A stretch of DNA of 64,000 nucleotides, taken from contig QAIB01000012.1 of assembly GCA_030418545.1 (NCBI GenBank), positions 62,001 to 126,000 of the forward strand, read 5' to 3'. The stretch is from Xenophilus aerolatus (GTDB lineage Bacteria > Pseudomonadota > Gammaproteobacteria > Burkholderiales > Burkholderiaceae_C). Within the stretch, counting starts at the first letter, position 1; each line of letters opens with the position of its first letter. Below are positions 46,518 through 54,423 of this stretch, piece after piece. The notes beneath the pieces are model-generated. The model was given only the letters and a program-made list of their open reading frames with translations, made no database searches and was not told where the DNA came from. A program made the position numbers and the translations under genes.

Positions 46518-47957
46518 ATGACCGCACTCCCCTCCCCCCTCGGTCGCAACCTGCTGCTGCGCACCGACTCGTACAAGGTGTCGCACTGGAAGCAGTACCC
46601 GCCCGGCACGCAGACGGTGTTCAGCTACATCGAGTCGCGCGGCGGCGTGTTCGGGCACGGCGTATTCTTCGGACTGCAGGCCTGGCTGCGCGAATATCTG
46701 TCGGCGCCGGTCACGCGTGCCGACATCGACGAGGCCGACGCGATCTTCAGGCTGCACGGCGAGCCCTTCAACCGCGAGGGCTGGCTGCGCCTGGTCGACA
46801 CCCACGGCGGACGGCTGCCGCTGCGCATCCGGGCCGTGCCGGAGGGCAGCGTGGTGCCCGCGCACAACGTGCTGGCCACGGTCGAGAACACCGACCCCGA
46901 GTTCTTCTGGCTCACCAGCTACCTCGAGACCGAGTTGCTGCGCGCCATCTGGTACCCCACCACGGTCGCGACCGTGTCGGCCGCCGCCAAGGCCACGCTG
47001 CTGCGCTACCTGGAGGCCAACAGCGACGACCCCGCCGGACAGATCGGCTTCAAGCTGCACGACTTCGGCGCACGCGGCGTGTCGAGCAACGAATCCGCTG
47101 CGCTCGGCGGCATGGCGCACCTGGTCAACTTCCTGGGCACGGACACGGTGATGGCCGTGGTGGCGGCGCGACGGTACTACGACTGCGAAATGGCGGGCTT
47201 CTCCATTCCCGCGGCGGAGCACAGCACCATCACCGGCTGGGGCGCCGCGCACGAGGCCGATGCGTACCGCAACATGGTGCGGCAGTTCGGCACGCCCGGT
47301 GCCACCTTCGCGGTGGTGAGCGACAGCTACGACATCTTCAATGCCTGCGACCGCATCTGGGGCACGGAACTGAAGGAACTGGTCGAGCGCAGCGGCGCCA
47401 CGCTGGTGGTGCGCCCCGACTCGGGCGACCCGGCGCAGACGGTGCTGAAGGTGGCGCAGATCCTGGCGGCCCGCTTCGGCACCACGACCAACGCCAAGGG
47501 CTACCGCGTGCTCAAGACGGTGCGCATCATCCAGGGCGACGGCATCGACCTGCGCTCGCTGCGGCTGTGCCTGTCGAACCTGCACCACAACGGCTTTGCG
47601 GCCGAGAACATCGCCTTCGGCATGGGCGGCGGCCTGCTGCAGCACTGCAACCGCGACACCATGCAGTGGGCCATGAAGTGCTCGGCGATGCAGGTCGACG
47701 GCCGGTGGCGCGAGGTCTACAAGCAGCCCGTGGGCGATGCGTCGAAGGCGTCGAAGAAGGGCCGGCTCACGCTGGCCGGCAGCCAGGCCGAGGGCTGGCG
47801 CACGGTGCGCATCGACGGGGCCGAGGGTGCGCCGGCCGACGACGCGCTGCAGACGGTGTTCGAGAACGGCGAGATCGTGCGCACGCAGTCCTTCGACGAG
47901 GTGCGGGCGCGTGCGGCGGGCGGGGTGCAGCGGCTGGCGGACAGCTTCGCGCTGTAG
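46518..47957 (+). CDS. nadV: Nicotinamide phosphoribosyltransferase (NadV)
   Basis: The 479-residue enzyme joins nicotinamide and PRPP to give NMN, the first step of the non-deamidating NAD salvage route. Hallmarks are NLLLRTDSYKVSHWKQYPPGT at residues 10-30, KLHDFGARGVSSNESAALGG near 185, HSTITGWG near 235, VVRPDSGDPAQTVLK near 300, and AFGMGGGLLQHCNRDTMQWAMK near 375. These are shared with eukaryotic NAMPT and bacterial NadV. AAAGGAG lies about 7 bp upstream. It follows the adenylyltransferase gene by 59 bp, so the pair rebuilds NAD+ in two steps. Confidence 0.95.
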   Translation: MTALPSPLGRNLLLRTDSYKVSHWKQYPPGTQTVFSYIESRGGVFGHGVFFGLQAWLREYLSAPVTRADIDEADAIFRLHGEPFNREGWLRLVDTHGGRLPLRIRAVPEGSVVPAHNVLATVENTDPEFFWLTSYLETELLRAIWYPTTVATVSAAAKATLLRYLEANSDDPAGQIGFKLHDFGARGVSSNESAALGGMAHLVNFLGTDTVMAVVAARRYYDCEMAGFSIPAAEHSTITGWGAAHEADAYRNMVRQFGTPGATFAVVSDSYDIFNACDRIWGTELKELVERSGATLVVRPDSGDPAQTVLKVAQILAARFGTTTNAKGYRVLKTVRIIQGDGIDLRSLRLCLSNLHHNGFAAENIAFGMGGGLLQHCNRDTMQWAMKCSAMQVDGRWREVYKQPVGDASKASKKGRLTLAGSQAEGWRTVRIDGAEGAPADDALQTVFENGEIVRTQSFDEVRARAAGGVQRLADSFAL

Positions 47958-47963
47958 CGGTCG

Positions 47964-48950
47964 TCAGCGCGCGAGGTCGACCACCACGCGGCCGCGCACC
48001 TCGCCGGCCAGCAGCCGCTGCGCCAGCAGCGGCACATCGGCCAGGCCCACGGTCTCGGTGTTGGCTGTCAGCACTTCGCGCGGGAGTTCCTGGGCGAGCC
48101 GGCCCCATGCCTCGATGCGGCGCGCGTACGGCGCCATGACGCTGTCGACGCCCGCGAGCGTCACGCCGCGCAGGATGAAGGGCGCCACGCTGGCAGGAAG
48201 ATCCAGGCCCTGCGCCAGACCGCAGGCGGCGACGGCGCCACCGTATTTCAGGCTGGCGCACACGTTGGCCAGCGTATGGCTGCCCACGCTGTCGACCGCC
48301 GCGGCCCAGCGTTCCTTCTGCAGCGGCTTGCCCGGCGCCGACAGCGTCGCGCGATCGATGACCTCGGTCGCGCCCAGCGCTTGCAGATGCGCCGACTCGT
48401 TCAGGCGGCCAGTGGATGCGTGCACCTCGAAGCCCAGGCGCGACAGCAGCGCGATCGCGATGGTGCCCACGCCGCCGTTGGCGCCGGTCACCAGCACCGG
48501 TCCGCGGTCCGGCACCACGCCGTGCGCCTGCAGCGCCATGACGCACAGCATCGCGGTGTAGCCCGCGGTGCCGATGGCCATGGCGTCGTGGGTGTCGAAG
48601 GCATCAGGCAGCGGCACCAGCCAGTCGGCTTTCACGCGGGCCTGCTGCGCGAGGCCGCCCCAGTGCGTCTCGCCCACGCCCCAGCCGTTGAGCAGTACAC
48701 GGTCGCCGGACTTGAAACGCTCATCCGCGCTGTCGACCACCGTGCCGGCAAAGTCGATGCCGGGCACCATGGGGAACTTGCGCACCACCGGCGACTTGCC
48801 GGTGACCGCGAGCGCATCCTTGTAGTTGACCGTCGAATGCGCGATGGCCACGCGAACCTCCGCTTCGGGCCATTGCGACGGCTCGAGGTCAACGACCTGC
48901 GCGTGCGTCGCGCGATCGTCGGACTGGGTCAGCAGCAGGGCACGGGACAT
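47964..48950 (-). CDS. MDR oxidoreductase, acrylyl-CoA reductase (AcuI) family
   Basis: The 328-residue NADPH-dependent enzyme begins MSRALLLTQSDDRATHAQV; GGAGG lies 8 bp upstream, which favours this start over one at 48971. Motifs are HSTVNYKDALAVTGKSPVVRKFP near residue 40, PGIDFAGTVVDS, GWGVGETHWGGLAQQARV near 90, VLVTGANGGVGTIAI near 145 and ALGATEVIDR. The YKDALAVTGK and ETHWGG segments are typical of the AcuI/YhdH group that reduces acrylyl-CoA to propionyl-CoA. It follows a CoA transferase gene by 17 bp, so an enoyl-CoA intermediate made by that operon may be the substrate. It converges with nadV. Confidence 0.88.
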   Translation of the reverse strand: MSRALLLTQSDDRATHAQVVDLEPSQWPEAEVRVAIAHSTVNYKDALAVTGKSPVVRKFPMVPGIDFAGTVVDSADERFKSGDRVLLNGWGVGETHWGGLAQQARVKADWLVPLPDAFDTHDAMAIGTAGYTAMLCVMALQAHGVVPDRGPVLVTGANGGVGTIAIALLSRLGFEVHASTGRLNESAHLQALGATEVIDRATLSAPGKPLQKERWAAAVDSVGSHTLANVCASLKYGGAVAACGLAQGLDLPASVAPFILRGVTLAGVDSVMAPYARRIEAWGRLAQELPREVLTANTETVGLADVPLLAQRLLAGEVRGRVVVDLAR

Positions 48951-48967
48951 GGGTTCGCCTCCAGGAT

Positions 48968-50212
48968 TCAAGGGATGGGATAGCCGACGGCGCCGGCCGC
49001 ACGCAGCGCCTCGATCTGCGATGCCTGCATTCCGAGTTCGGTCAGAACGGCCTGCGTGTGGTGGCCCACCGACGGCGCGCCGCGGCTCGGCCAGGCACCG
49101 TCCTCACTGTAGCGAAAGCCCAGGCCCGGCGTGCGCACATGGGCGTCGCCCTGCGCATAGGCGGCAGGAACGAGCGTGCCCGTGGCCTGCGCCTCGTCCA
49201 GGAACTCGCCCAGACGGCGCACCCTCGCAGCCGGCACGCCGACGGCGTTGAGTTGCGCCTCCATTTCGGTGGCGGAGCGCCGCGCGAAGGCATCACGGAA
49301 AGTCTGCTGTAGCCGCGGCAGGTCGCGCGCAATCACGAAGCCGCCGCCGGGGGCGCGGAAGGCATCGAGGTCGATGGCTTGCGCGTCCTCGCACAGCGCC
49401 TCGAGCCCAAGGACGCGTGCCAGCGCGCGGAACTGGGCGGGGGTGTTCGCGGCTGTGGCCAGCCAGCCGTCTGCGCAGCGGTAGGTGTCGGCCGTGGGGC
49501 TGCCGGTGTAACCGCGGTTGCCGACGCGCTGCGGCTCGATGCCGTGCGTGAGGTAGGTGCTCGCGTTGGGGTACATGAGCATCAACGAGGCCTGGACCAT
49601 CGACGCGTCCACGTATTGGCCCTCGCCGGTCTGATCGCGCCGCCTCAGCGCCGCCGTCACGGCCAGGGCCGCCAGCATGCCCACCGCCACGTCGATGACC
49701 GGAAAGCCGACCTTCAGCGGGGGCGCGTCGGCGCTCTCGCCGGACATCAGCATCATGCCGGTCAGCGCCTGCACCACATGGTCGTAGGCACCACGGGTGG
49801 CCCACTCGCCCGACTGACCGTAGCCGGAGATGGAACAGTAGACGATGTCCGGCCGCACGGACTGGATCGCCGCGCGGTCCAGTCCGTGGCGCGCCACCAC
49901 CCCTGGACGGAAGTTCTCGATGAAGACGTCGGCCTCGCGCGCCAGATCGCGCACGATCGCGGCGCCCTCGGGGGTCCGGATGTCGACGGCCAGCGATTGC
50001 TTGCCGGCATTGAGCGCCGCGAAGCCGGCCGGCGTGTCGCCGCACGCCGGGCCGTCGCCTCGGGTGCGGCTGGCGCGCATCACTTCGCCGGCGCCGGGCG
50101 GCTCGACCTTCACAACCGTGGCGCCCAATTGCGCCAGGTAGAGGGATGCCATGGGCCCCGCGATCACATGCGAGAAGTCGATGACGCGAATACCTTCCAG
50201 CGGTCTGGACAT
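48968..50212 (-). CDS. CaiB/BaiF family class III CoA transferase
   Basis: The 414-residue enzyme has GIRVIDFSHVIAGPMASLYLAQLGA at the N-terminus, VVKVEPPGAGEVMR, NAGKQSLAVDIRTPEG and the likely catalytic Asp in GFPVIDVAVGMLAALAV near residue 174. It differs clearly from the first CoA transferase of the window (1397-2536). It lies between a Bug receptor gene upstream and the AcuI-like reductase downstream on the same strand, so uptake, CoA activation and reduction of one acid is a reasonable reading. Acid not identified. Confidence 0.92.
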   Translation of the reverse strand: MSRPLEGIRVIDFSHVIAGPMASLYLAQLGATVVKVEPPGAGEVMRASRTRGDGPACGDTPAGFAALNAGKQSLAVDIRTPEGAAIVRDLAREADVFIENFRPGVVARHGLDRAAIQSVRPDIVYCSISGYGQSGEWATRGAYDHVVQALTGMMLMSGESADAPPLKVGFPVIDVAVGMLAALAVTAALRRRDQTGEGQYVDASMVQASLMLMYPNASTYLTHGIEPQRVGNRGYTGSPTADTYRCADGWLATAANTPAQFRALARVLGLEALCEDAQAIDLDAFRAPGGGFVIARDLPRLQQTFRDAFARRSATEMEAQLNAVGVPAARVRRLGEFLDEAQATGTLVPAAYAQGDAHVRTPGLGFRYSEDGAWPSRGAPSVGHHTQAVLTELGMQASQIEALRAAGAVGYPIP

Positions 50213-50251
50213 GGGCAGCAGTTCCTTGTTCGGTTCGGTGGACAGGGGGGG

Positions 50252-51226
50252 TCAGGTGTTGATGGTCACGCCGGTGAGCCGGATGATCTCGGCCCACTTG
50301 CGCTGCTCGCTTCTGACGAAGTCGGAGAACGCCTGGGGCGAGTCGCCCAGCGTGGTCGCCTCGTTGCCTGCGGCTTCGAAGGCGCTCCTCACGCCCGGGT
50401 CGGCGACGGCCTTGCGCAGGGCGGAGAACACGCTGTCTCGCACCGACGAGGGCGTGCCCGCCGGCGCCCAGAGGCCGAACCACGATTCCTGCACCGCCAG
50501 TTCGTTGCCGCCCAGCGCCTCCTGCAGGGTCGGTACCTCGGGCAGTTGCGGCAGGCGCCTGCGGCTGGTGACGGCCAGTGCACGCAGCTTCCCGGCCGTC
50601 ACCTGCGGCACCCCGGTGCCGGCGACCGGGAAGGCGAACTGGGTGTCGCCACGCAGGAGCGACAGCGGGATTTCCACAGACCCCTTCAGCGGGATGTGCG
50701 TGACCTTGAGCCCGGCCAGTGACACCAGCGTCGCGCCGGCCAAGTGCGCCGACGTGCCGAGGCCGCCCGAGCTGTAGTTGGCCGCCCCGGGACGGGCTTT
50801 CATCGCGGCCACCAGTTCGGCCACGCTCCTCCAGGGCGACTCGGCGCTGACCACCAGCACCGTGGGCGACGCGGCCAGGTTGCCGATGGGTGCGAAGTCG
50901 GCGATGGGGTCGAACTTCAACGAGGGCTGGAGGACCTTCTGGATGAGGTGCGTGTTGGAGCCCATGAGCAGCGTGTAGCCGTCGGGCGGTTGCTGCGCGA
51001 CGTATTGCGCGGCCAGCACGCCGGCGGCGCCGACCTTGTTCTCCACGACGATCGGCTGGCCGAGCGCTGCGCCGAGCGCAGGGCCGGCCTGGCGCAGCTG
51101 CACATCGGGCCCGCCACCGGCCGCATAGGCCGAGATCACGCGCACCGGCTTGTCGGGGTAGGCGGCTGCGCGGGCGGGCAGCGTGGCTGATGCCACGGTG
51201 GCCAGGCAGAAGGAACGCCGATCCAT
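50252..51226 (-). CDS. Bug/TctC-type periplasmic receptor
   Basis: The 324-residue protein has a signal sequence MDRRSFCLATVASATLPARA with a twin-arginine-like motif, mature start AAAYPDKPVRVISAYAAGGG, then IVVENKVGAAGVLAAQYVA and AHLAGATLVSLAGLKVTHIP. It binds a small acid in the periplasm. GGAG lies 8 bp before the ATG at 51226; the frame is open further but without a better start. It heads the operon with CoA transferase and AcuI-like reductase and is divergent from a LysR gene with palindromes in the gap. Confidence 0.92.
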   Translation of the reverse strand: MDRRSFCLATVASATLPARAAAYPDKPVRVISAYAAGGGPDVQLRQAGPALGAALGQPIVVENKVGAAGVLAAQYVAQQPPDGYTLLMGSNTHLIQKVLQPSLKFDPIADFAPIGNLAASPTVLVVSAESPWRSVAELVAAMKARPGAANYSSGGLGTSAHLAGATLVSLAGLKVTHIPLKGSVEIPLSLLRGDTQFAFPVAGTGVPQVTAGKLRALAVTSRRRLPQLPEVPTLQEALGGNELAVQESWFGLWAPAGTPSSVRDSVFSALRKAVADPGVRSAFEAAGNEATTLGDSPQAFSDFVRSEQRKWAEIIRLTGVTINT

Positions 51227-51281
51227 GGGCATGTCTCCAGTCGCGGTGGTTGTTGTCGCGCCAGCATAGGAAAGACGGGCG

Positions 51282-51317
51282 ATATCCACGAGTGATATGT
51301 TTTCAAGCTATGAAAAC
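51282..51317. promoter_or_regulatory. Two LysR-type palindromes at the divergent promoter
   Basis: Palindrome 1 is ATATC-N7-GATAT (51282-51298), a T-N11-A type LysR box. Palindrome 2 is GTTTTCA-AGCTA-TGAAAAC (51299-51317), directly adjacent and overlapping the LysR gene start codon at 51310. Their spacing suits a recognition and an activation site for the LysR regulator. Confidence 0.65.
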
Positions 51318-52275
51318 CTTCAGTGATCGCCCGTCGGCATCGGAGGACTCCGCGCCGGCAGCCTTGCGTCGCCTTCTGGGCCGGCTGCGCTTCAGGCACC
51401 TGCAGTTGCTCGTCGCGCTGGATCGCGGTGGCAGCCTGCGTGCGGCCGCTGCCGTCCTGCACCTCACCCAGCCGGCGCTGAGCAAGGCGCTCGGCGAGGT
51501 GGAGTCGGCCTTCGGCTTCAAGCTTTTCACGCGCGGCGCACGGGGGTTGACGCCAACACCGCAGGGCGCGCTCGTGGTGCAGGGCGCGGCACGCCTGATG
51601 GCCGAGCTGGCCCACCTGCAAGCCGAGGCCTCGGTCGAACCGGCGTTCACGCTGCTGCGCATCGGCGCGCCGCCCTTCGTCGCGCAGGGCTACTTTCCGC
51701 AGACGATGGCGCGGCTCGCACGCCTGGAGCCCCGGTTGCGTGTGCAGCTCATGGAGGAGCGCGTGCCGATGCTGCTGCAGGCGCTGATGGACGGCCGGCT
51801 GGACGCGCTGCTGACCAGCTTTCCCGCAGACCTGCCGGCCGGCGTCGCCGCGCGCGACCTGCGGCACGACAAACTGTTCGACGCCGAGTTCGACGTGATC
51901 GCACCGGCCGAGCACCCACTGGCACGCGCGCGCCGCGTGGGCTGGGCGCAATTGGCCCGGGAACGCTGGATCATGCCGGCCCGCGTCTCGATGGTGCAGC
52001 GGATGATGGAAGAGGTGTTCCGGCGCGAGGGCGTCATGCCGCCGGCGCCGGTGATCGAATCGACCAGCCCGGTCACGAACCTCCGGCTGGTCTCGGCAGG
52101 GCTGGGCTTCAGCGCGGTACCACGCGCGACGCTGGACGCGGCGGCGGTGCCGGGCGTGCGCAGGGTGCGTGTGCAGCCGCCGATCCCGGCCGGCCCAGTC
52201 GGTCTGATCTACCGCGCAAGCCCTGCCAACGAGCGGCTGACGCTGCTGCGCCGGGCGCTCGGGCTCGCAGACTGA
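51310..52275 (+). CDS. LysR-family transcriptional regulator
   Basis: The 321-residue regulator has an N-terminal helix-turn-helix at residues 25-85 (LRFRHLQLLVALDRGGSLRAAAAVLHLTQPALSKALGEVE) and a substrate-binding domain from about 105 (LRIGAPPFVAQGYFPQTMARL ... DALLTSFPADLPAGVAAR). The RFRHLQLLVALD start is that of the CbbR/GcdR-like group that often controls aromatic or organic acid uptake. It is divergent from the Bug-CoA transferase-reductase operon, its most likely target, and probably represses itself through the palindrome over its start. Confidence 0.92.
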   Translation: MKTFSDRPSASEDSAPAALRRLLGRLRFRHLQLLVALDRGGSLRAAAAVLHLTQPALSKALGEVESAFGFKLFTRGARGLTPTPQGALVVQGAARLMAELAHLQAEASVEPAFTLLRIGAPPFVAQGYFPQTMARLARLEPRLRVQLMEERVPMLLQALMDGRLDALLTSFPADLPAGVAARDLRHDKLFDAEFDVIAPAEHPLARARRVGWAQLARERWIMPARVSMVQRMMEEVFRREGVMPPAPVIESTSPVTNLRLVSAGLGFSAVPRATLDAAAVPGVRRVRVQPPIPAGPVGLIYRASPANERLTLLRRALGLAD

Positions 52276-52281
52276 AGCCGA

Positions 52282-52551
52282 TCAGGCCGCCATTGCCGAC
52301 GGCCGGAAGGCGGTCTGCTGCTGCTGCTGGCGCTGGAGCAGCACCTCGCGCAGGTGGCCCTGGCGCGTGCGCATCGCCGCGCTCCCGTAGAGCAGCGCCT
52401 CGGCGTAGGTCGGGTAGGGCTGGGGGGAACTGTCCACCGGGCGGTAGCGCAGTTCGTCGTCGATTTCGGCGTCCACCGGCTCCATCAGGACCCAGTGGAA
52501 CTGGCCTTCCTCGGCTTCGATCACGGTCAGGGCGAATTCAACGTAGTCCAT
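52282..52551 (-). CDS. Hypothetical 89-residue protein
   Basis: The small soluble protein reads MDYVEFALTVIEAEEGQFHW, then a region with many acidic residues (EPVDAEIDDELRYRPVDSS), PYPTYAEALLYGSAAMRTRQGHL and a Gln-rich end (LLQRQQQQQTAF). I recognise no family. A GTG seven codons upstream (52572) is an alternative start with AAAGGTG before it. It ends 6 bp from the convergent LysR gene stop. The strand-helix pattern and length recall small DUF1488-like or HEPN-adjacent proteins, but this is not secure. Confidence 0.6.
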   Translation of the reverse strand: MDYVEFALTVIEAEEGQFHWVLMEPVDAEIDDELRYRPVDSSPQPYPTYAEALLYGSAAMRTRQGHLREVLLQRQQQQQTAFRPSAMAA

Positions 52552-52697
52552 GGGGCGGGTTCCAATGGCCACAATTGTTCACCTTTGTATTAAGTTTGTC
52601 TGAATTCGTTACAAACTCCGACGTGAGCAAGGGCTCTTGGCGGAAGTTGCCTGAGAAGGGGCATGTAACCCCCTGTCAGGCAACCAATTTGCCAGCT

Positions 52698-53201
52698 TCA
52701 GGGCCGTTCGCGCGCCCTCAATCGGTGATGCAGCCAGCCCAGCGCCACCGCGCCGATGCCGCCCCACCAGTAATCCAGCGGCAATCCCATCACCCAGCGC
52801 GGATGCCAGGGCACGTGCACGGGATCGAAGCGGGCGACGCCGTAGGCCGGGTTGATGACGAACCAGAGGAAGTCCTCGACTACCCAGAAGGCCGACAAGC
52901 CGCCCAGCGCCAGTGCCACGTCGCTCCAGCGCCAGCGGCCGTTGAAGGCCAGGGGCGCGAAGAACACCAGCGCCATGAAGCTGAAGACCCAGGCGTGGTA
53001 ACCGGTCATCGCCCGGCCGCCCCAGAAGATGTCGAGTGCCCAGTGCTTCTCAATGCGCCAGGTGGGCAGCGAGCTGGCCCAGCCGGCGCCGCCTTCGATC
53101 TGGATCTCGGCGTTGGCGAAGAAGAAGGCCATGAGCAGGACCCAGGCGAAGTACATCACCGTGCGTGGCCAGTCGGCGGTGCCCGGGCTGCGGCCGCTCA
53201 T
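52698..53201 (-). CDS. Membrane protein coupled to a GT28 glycosyltransferase
   Basis: The 167-residue protein has four predicted membrane spans: TVMYFAWVLLMAFFFANAEI, YHAWVFSFMALVFFAPLAF, VALALGGLSAFWVVEDFLWFVI and YWWGGIGAVALGWLHH. Trp and His residues are frequent (HWALDIFWGG, HVPWHPRWVMG). I know no named family. Its start overlaps the glycosyltransferase stop by 4 bp (ATGA), so they are translated together. It may help position or export the glycolipid product; this is inference from coupling. Confidence 0.75.
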   Translation of the reverse strand: MSGRSPGTADWPRTVMYFAWVLLMAFFFANAEIQIEGGAGWASSLPTWRIEKHWALDIFWGGRAMTGYHAWVFSFMALVFFAPLAFNGRWRWSDVALALGGLSAFWVVEDFLWFVINPAYGVARFDPVHVPWHPRWVMGLPLDYWWGGIGAVALGWLHHRLRARERP

Positions 53202-54355
53202 GCGCCCGCCTCGCCGGTCGCGCCCCGCACGCGGCCGAGCACGTCGCGGGCCGCCTGGGGCCGCCCGAGGGCCCGGCTGCGCGCCGCCATGGCCTCGACC
53301 CTGGTGGGCGCCGCCATCAGGCGCGCGACCTTGTACTCGAGCCCGATGGCGTCGTAGGCCAGCCAGGCGGCGCCCTCCTCCATCAGGTAGCCGGCGTTGT
53401 GTTCCTCCTGGCCGGGGATGGGCGAGGCGAGCAGCATCGGCCGGCCCAGCGCCAGGCATTCCGAGATCGTGAGGCCGCCGGGCTTGGTGACGACCAGGTC
53501 GGCGGCGGCCATGAGCTTCTCCATCTCGCCGGTGAAGCCGATGGCGCGCAGCCGCCCGGGGTGCGCACGCTCCAGCTCCTGCAAGGCCGCATGGGCCGCC
53601 GCATTGCGGCCGGCGACGGCGATCACCTGGAAGTCGGCGCCCTGCAGCGCCAGCACGCGGCGCACCATGCTCGGCAGGTCGCCCACGCCGGCACCGCCCG
53701 AGACCATGAGCAGCACGCGCCGCGCCGGGTCCAGGCCGAGGGCCGACACGCAGGCATCGCGCGCCAGCGCCGGCGCATCGGGCTGCGAGAAGGCCGGCAT
53801 CACCGGGATGCCGGTCACGTGCACCCTGTCGGCCGGCAATCCGCGCGCGCGCATGCGGAAGGCCACCTCCTCGGTGGCGGCGAAGTAGCCCGCCATGCCG
53901 GGGACGATCCACATGTTGTGCAGGTCGAAGTCGGTCACCTGCAGCCACACCGGGCAGCCGATGCGGCCGCGGTTCTGCTCCCGCATGAGCAGTTCGGCCG
54001 GCAGGAAGTGCGTGCAGACGATGGCGTCGGGCCTCTGCCGGTGGATCTCGCGCAGCAGCGCCGTGGTGCTCAGGCGTTCGATGCCGCGGCGCAGGCGCTG
54101 CGAGGTCGCGGTGTGCGGCGTGCTGTCGCTCTTCTGGTGCAGGTAGGACCACACCTCCGGCGCCCGGTTCACGAGCTGGATGTACCAGTCGGTGTAGACC
54201 TTGCGAAAGCCCGGCGCCACATGGGCCATGGCGTCGACATGCACCGCGCTGCAGTCGGGCCATTGCTGTTCGGCGGTGGCGACGAGCGCCTGGGCAGCGC
54301 GCACGTGGCCGTTGCCGGCGCTGACGCTGAGGACGAGGATGCGGGAGGAACTCAT
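53198..54355 (-). CDS. GT28 glycosyltransferase, MGDG synthase/UgtP-like
   Basis: The 385-residue protein starts SSSRILVLSVSAGNGHVRAAQAL, the SxGxGHxxAA motif of diacylglycerol glycosyltransferases. Further motifs are VHVDAMAHVAPGFRKVYTDWYI, WLQVTDFDLHNMW near residue 140, GGAGVGDLPSMVRR near 225 and the donor-binding VTKPGGLTISECLALGRPML near 300. These enzymes transfer glucose or galactose to diacylglycerol at the inner membrane, often to replace phospholipids when phosphate is short. Both donor sugar and acceptor are uncertain. A tetraspan membrane protein overlaps its end; the Crp/Fnr gene stop lies 68 bp upstream. Confidence 0.88.
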   Translation of the reverse strand: MSSSRILVLSVSAGNGHVRAAQALVATAEQQWPDCSAVHVDAMAHVAPGFRKVYTDWYIQLVNRAPEVWSYLHQKSDSTPHTATSQRLRRGIERLSTTALLREIHRQRPDAIVCTHFLPAELLMREQNRGRIGCPVWLQVTDFDLHNMWIVPGMAGYFAATEEVAFRMRARGLPADRVHVTGIPVMPAFSQPDAPALARDACVSALGLDPARRVLLMVSGGAGVGDLPSMVRRVLALQGADFQVIAVAGRNAAAHAALQELERAHPGRLRAIGFTGEMEKLMAAADLVVTKPGGLTISECLALGRPMLLASPIPGQEEHNAGYLMEEGAAWLAYDAIGLEYKVARLMAAPTRVEAMAARSRALGRPQAARDVLGRVRGATGEAGA

Positions 54356-54423
54356 TCGAAAAGGTGGAGTGACAGCGCGGCGGATTATCCCGAGCGCATG
54401 TGGCAGTGCGCCCGGTGCCGTGT

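Noticed and set aside
52590-52630. A possible third copy of the CGTCAC palindrome repeat
   Set aside because: Only about a dozen bases (AATTCGTTACAAAC) match and the palindrome is not kept, so chance cannot be excluded.
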